Positions 5,759-5,873 of a stretch of 5,873 nucleotides of DNA are shown in pieces. The stretch is taken from positions 1-5,873 of the forward strand of contig JAEYVD010000610.1 of NCBI GenBank assembly GCA_023432075.1, in the 5' to 3' direction. The number at the start of each line of letters is the position of its first letter. The stretch's first letter is position 1. A program made the translations under genes and the position numbers. The notes beneath the pieces were generated by a model. That model did not search any database and was not told the DNA's origin. It saw only the letters and a list, made by a program, of their open reading frames with translations. The DNA comes from Pseudomonadota bacterium (GTDB lineage: Bacteria; Pseudomonadota; Gammaproteobacteria; Burkholderiales; Burkholderiaceae_B).

Positions 5759-5761
5759 GAT
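5756..5761 (+). promoter_or_regulatory. Candidate -10 box for the LysR-type gene
   Basis: TATGAT matches 5 of 6 positions of the sigma-70 -10 consensus and lies 29 nt before the ATG at 5791. No good -35 is found at 15-18 nt spacing, although TTGAAT (5737-5742) lies too close at 13 nt. The RNA start would fall near 5768, within the GAAC/GTTC cluster. Confidence 0.3.
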
Positions 5762-5786
5762 GAACTGTTCGTTCCAAACATAGAAC
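5762..5786. promoter_or_regulatory. Clustered GAAC/GTTC half-sites, candidate LysR operator
   Basis: Four related half-sites fall in 25 bp: GAAC 5762-5765, GTTC 5767-5770, GTTC 5771-5774 and GAAC 5783-5786. GTTC-N8-GAAC (5771-5786) contains a T-N11-A core (T5773, A5785), the general form of a LysR-type binding site. Its centre is about 65 nt upstream of the predicted azoR RNA start, the usual recognition-site distance, and it lies immediately before the regulator's own start codon, suiting autorepression. Confidence 0.45.
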
Positions 5787-5790
5787 AATC

Positions 5791-5873
5791 ATGCAAGATC
5801 TCAATGACCTCTACTACTTTTCGCAAGTCGTCGAGCAAGGAGGCTTCAGCGCGGCGGCACGCGCGCTGGACAT
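5791..5873 (+). CDS. LysR-type transcriptional regulator, N-terminal fragment cut by window end
   Basis: Only 27 complete codons are in the window. They read as the start of a LysR-type winged helix-turn-helix: MQDLNDLYYFSQVVEQGGFS followed by AAARALD, with the typical first helix, the GGFS turn and the Ala-rich second helix. The remaining roughly 270 residues of a usual family member, including the effector domain, lie beyond the right edge. It is divergent from azoR with a 193-nt gap, the standard arrangement for a LysR-type regulator and its target. No strong Shine-Dalgarno precedes the ATG at 5791. The effector cannot be inferred. Confidence 0.88.
   Translation, partial: MQDLNDLYYFSQVVEQGGFSAAARALD

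Overview
The window is GC-rich, gene-dense DNA from a Gram-negative bacterium. It most resembles a betaproteobacterium of the Alcaligenaceae (Bordetella/Achromobacter type). That placement is inferred from the tripartite tricarboxylate transporter (TTT) genes, the high-GC codon use and the general look of the proteins; no marker gene is present to prove it. I see no mobile element, CRISPR array, tRNA or rRNA.

Layout: (1) Positions 1-162 are non-coding and hold a small intrinsic terminator (57-78), a second hairpin and short dyads ahead of tctB. (2) tctB (163-627) and tctA (641-2146) encode the small and large membrane subunits of a TTT-family solute importer. The pair ends at a strong hairpin terminator (2186-2220). 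The periplasmic binding protein, tctC, is not in the window. (3) Positions 2330-3934 encode a cytoplasmic, YwrD-like member of the gamma-glutamyltransferase (Ntn-hydrolase) family. After a 57-nt gap containing an imperfect hairpin comes a 3-hydroxyisobutyrate dehydrogenase-family NAD(P) oxidoreductase (3992-4897). These two are probably co-transcribed and end at a terminator shared with the convergent gene (4919-4949). (4) On the minus strand, 4968-5597 encodes an AzoR-type FMN-dependent NADH:quinone/azo reductase. It is divergent from a LysR-type regulator whose first 27 codons begin at 5791 and run off the window.

How the genes may work together: TctAB would import a carboxylate captured by a binding protein encoded elsewhere. 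The adjacent Ntn-hydrolase and beta-hydroxyacid dehydrogenase could process an imported amide or hydroxy acid, but this link rests only on proximity, and a strong terminator separates the transporter from the enzymes. The azoR/lysR pair is a separate regulatory unit in the classic divergent LysR arrangement.

The genes are all recognisable families, and I did not find a clearly new multi-gene system. The least ordinary signals are in non-coding DNA: a 17-bp near-perfect inverted repeat plus a second GC hairpin in the azoR leader, a cluster of GAAC/GTTC half-sites in the azoR-lysR gap, and the hairpin between the hydrolase and dehydrogenase genes. The non-canonical active-site surroundings of the gamma-glutamyltransferase homologue are also worth a look.
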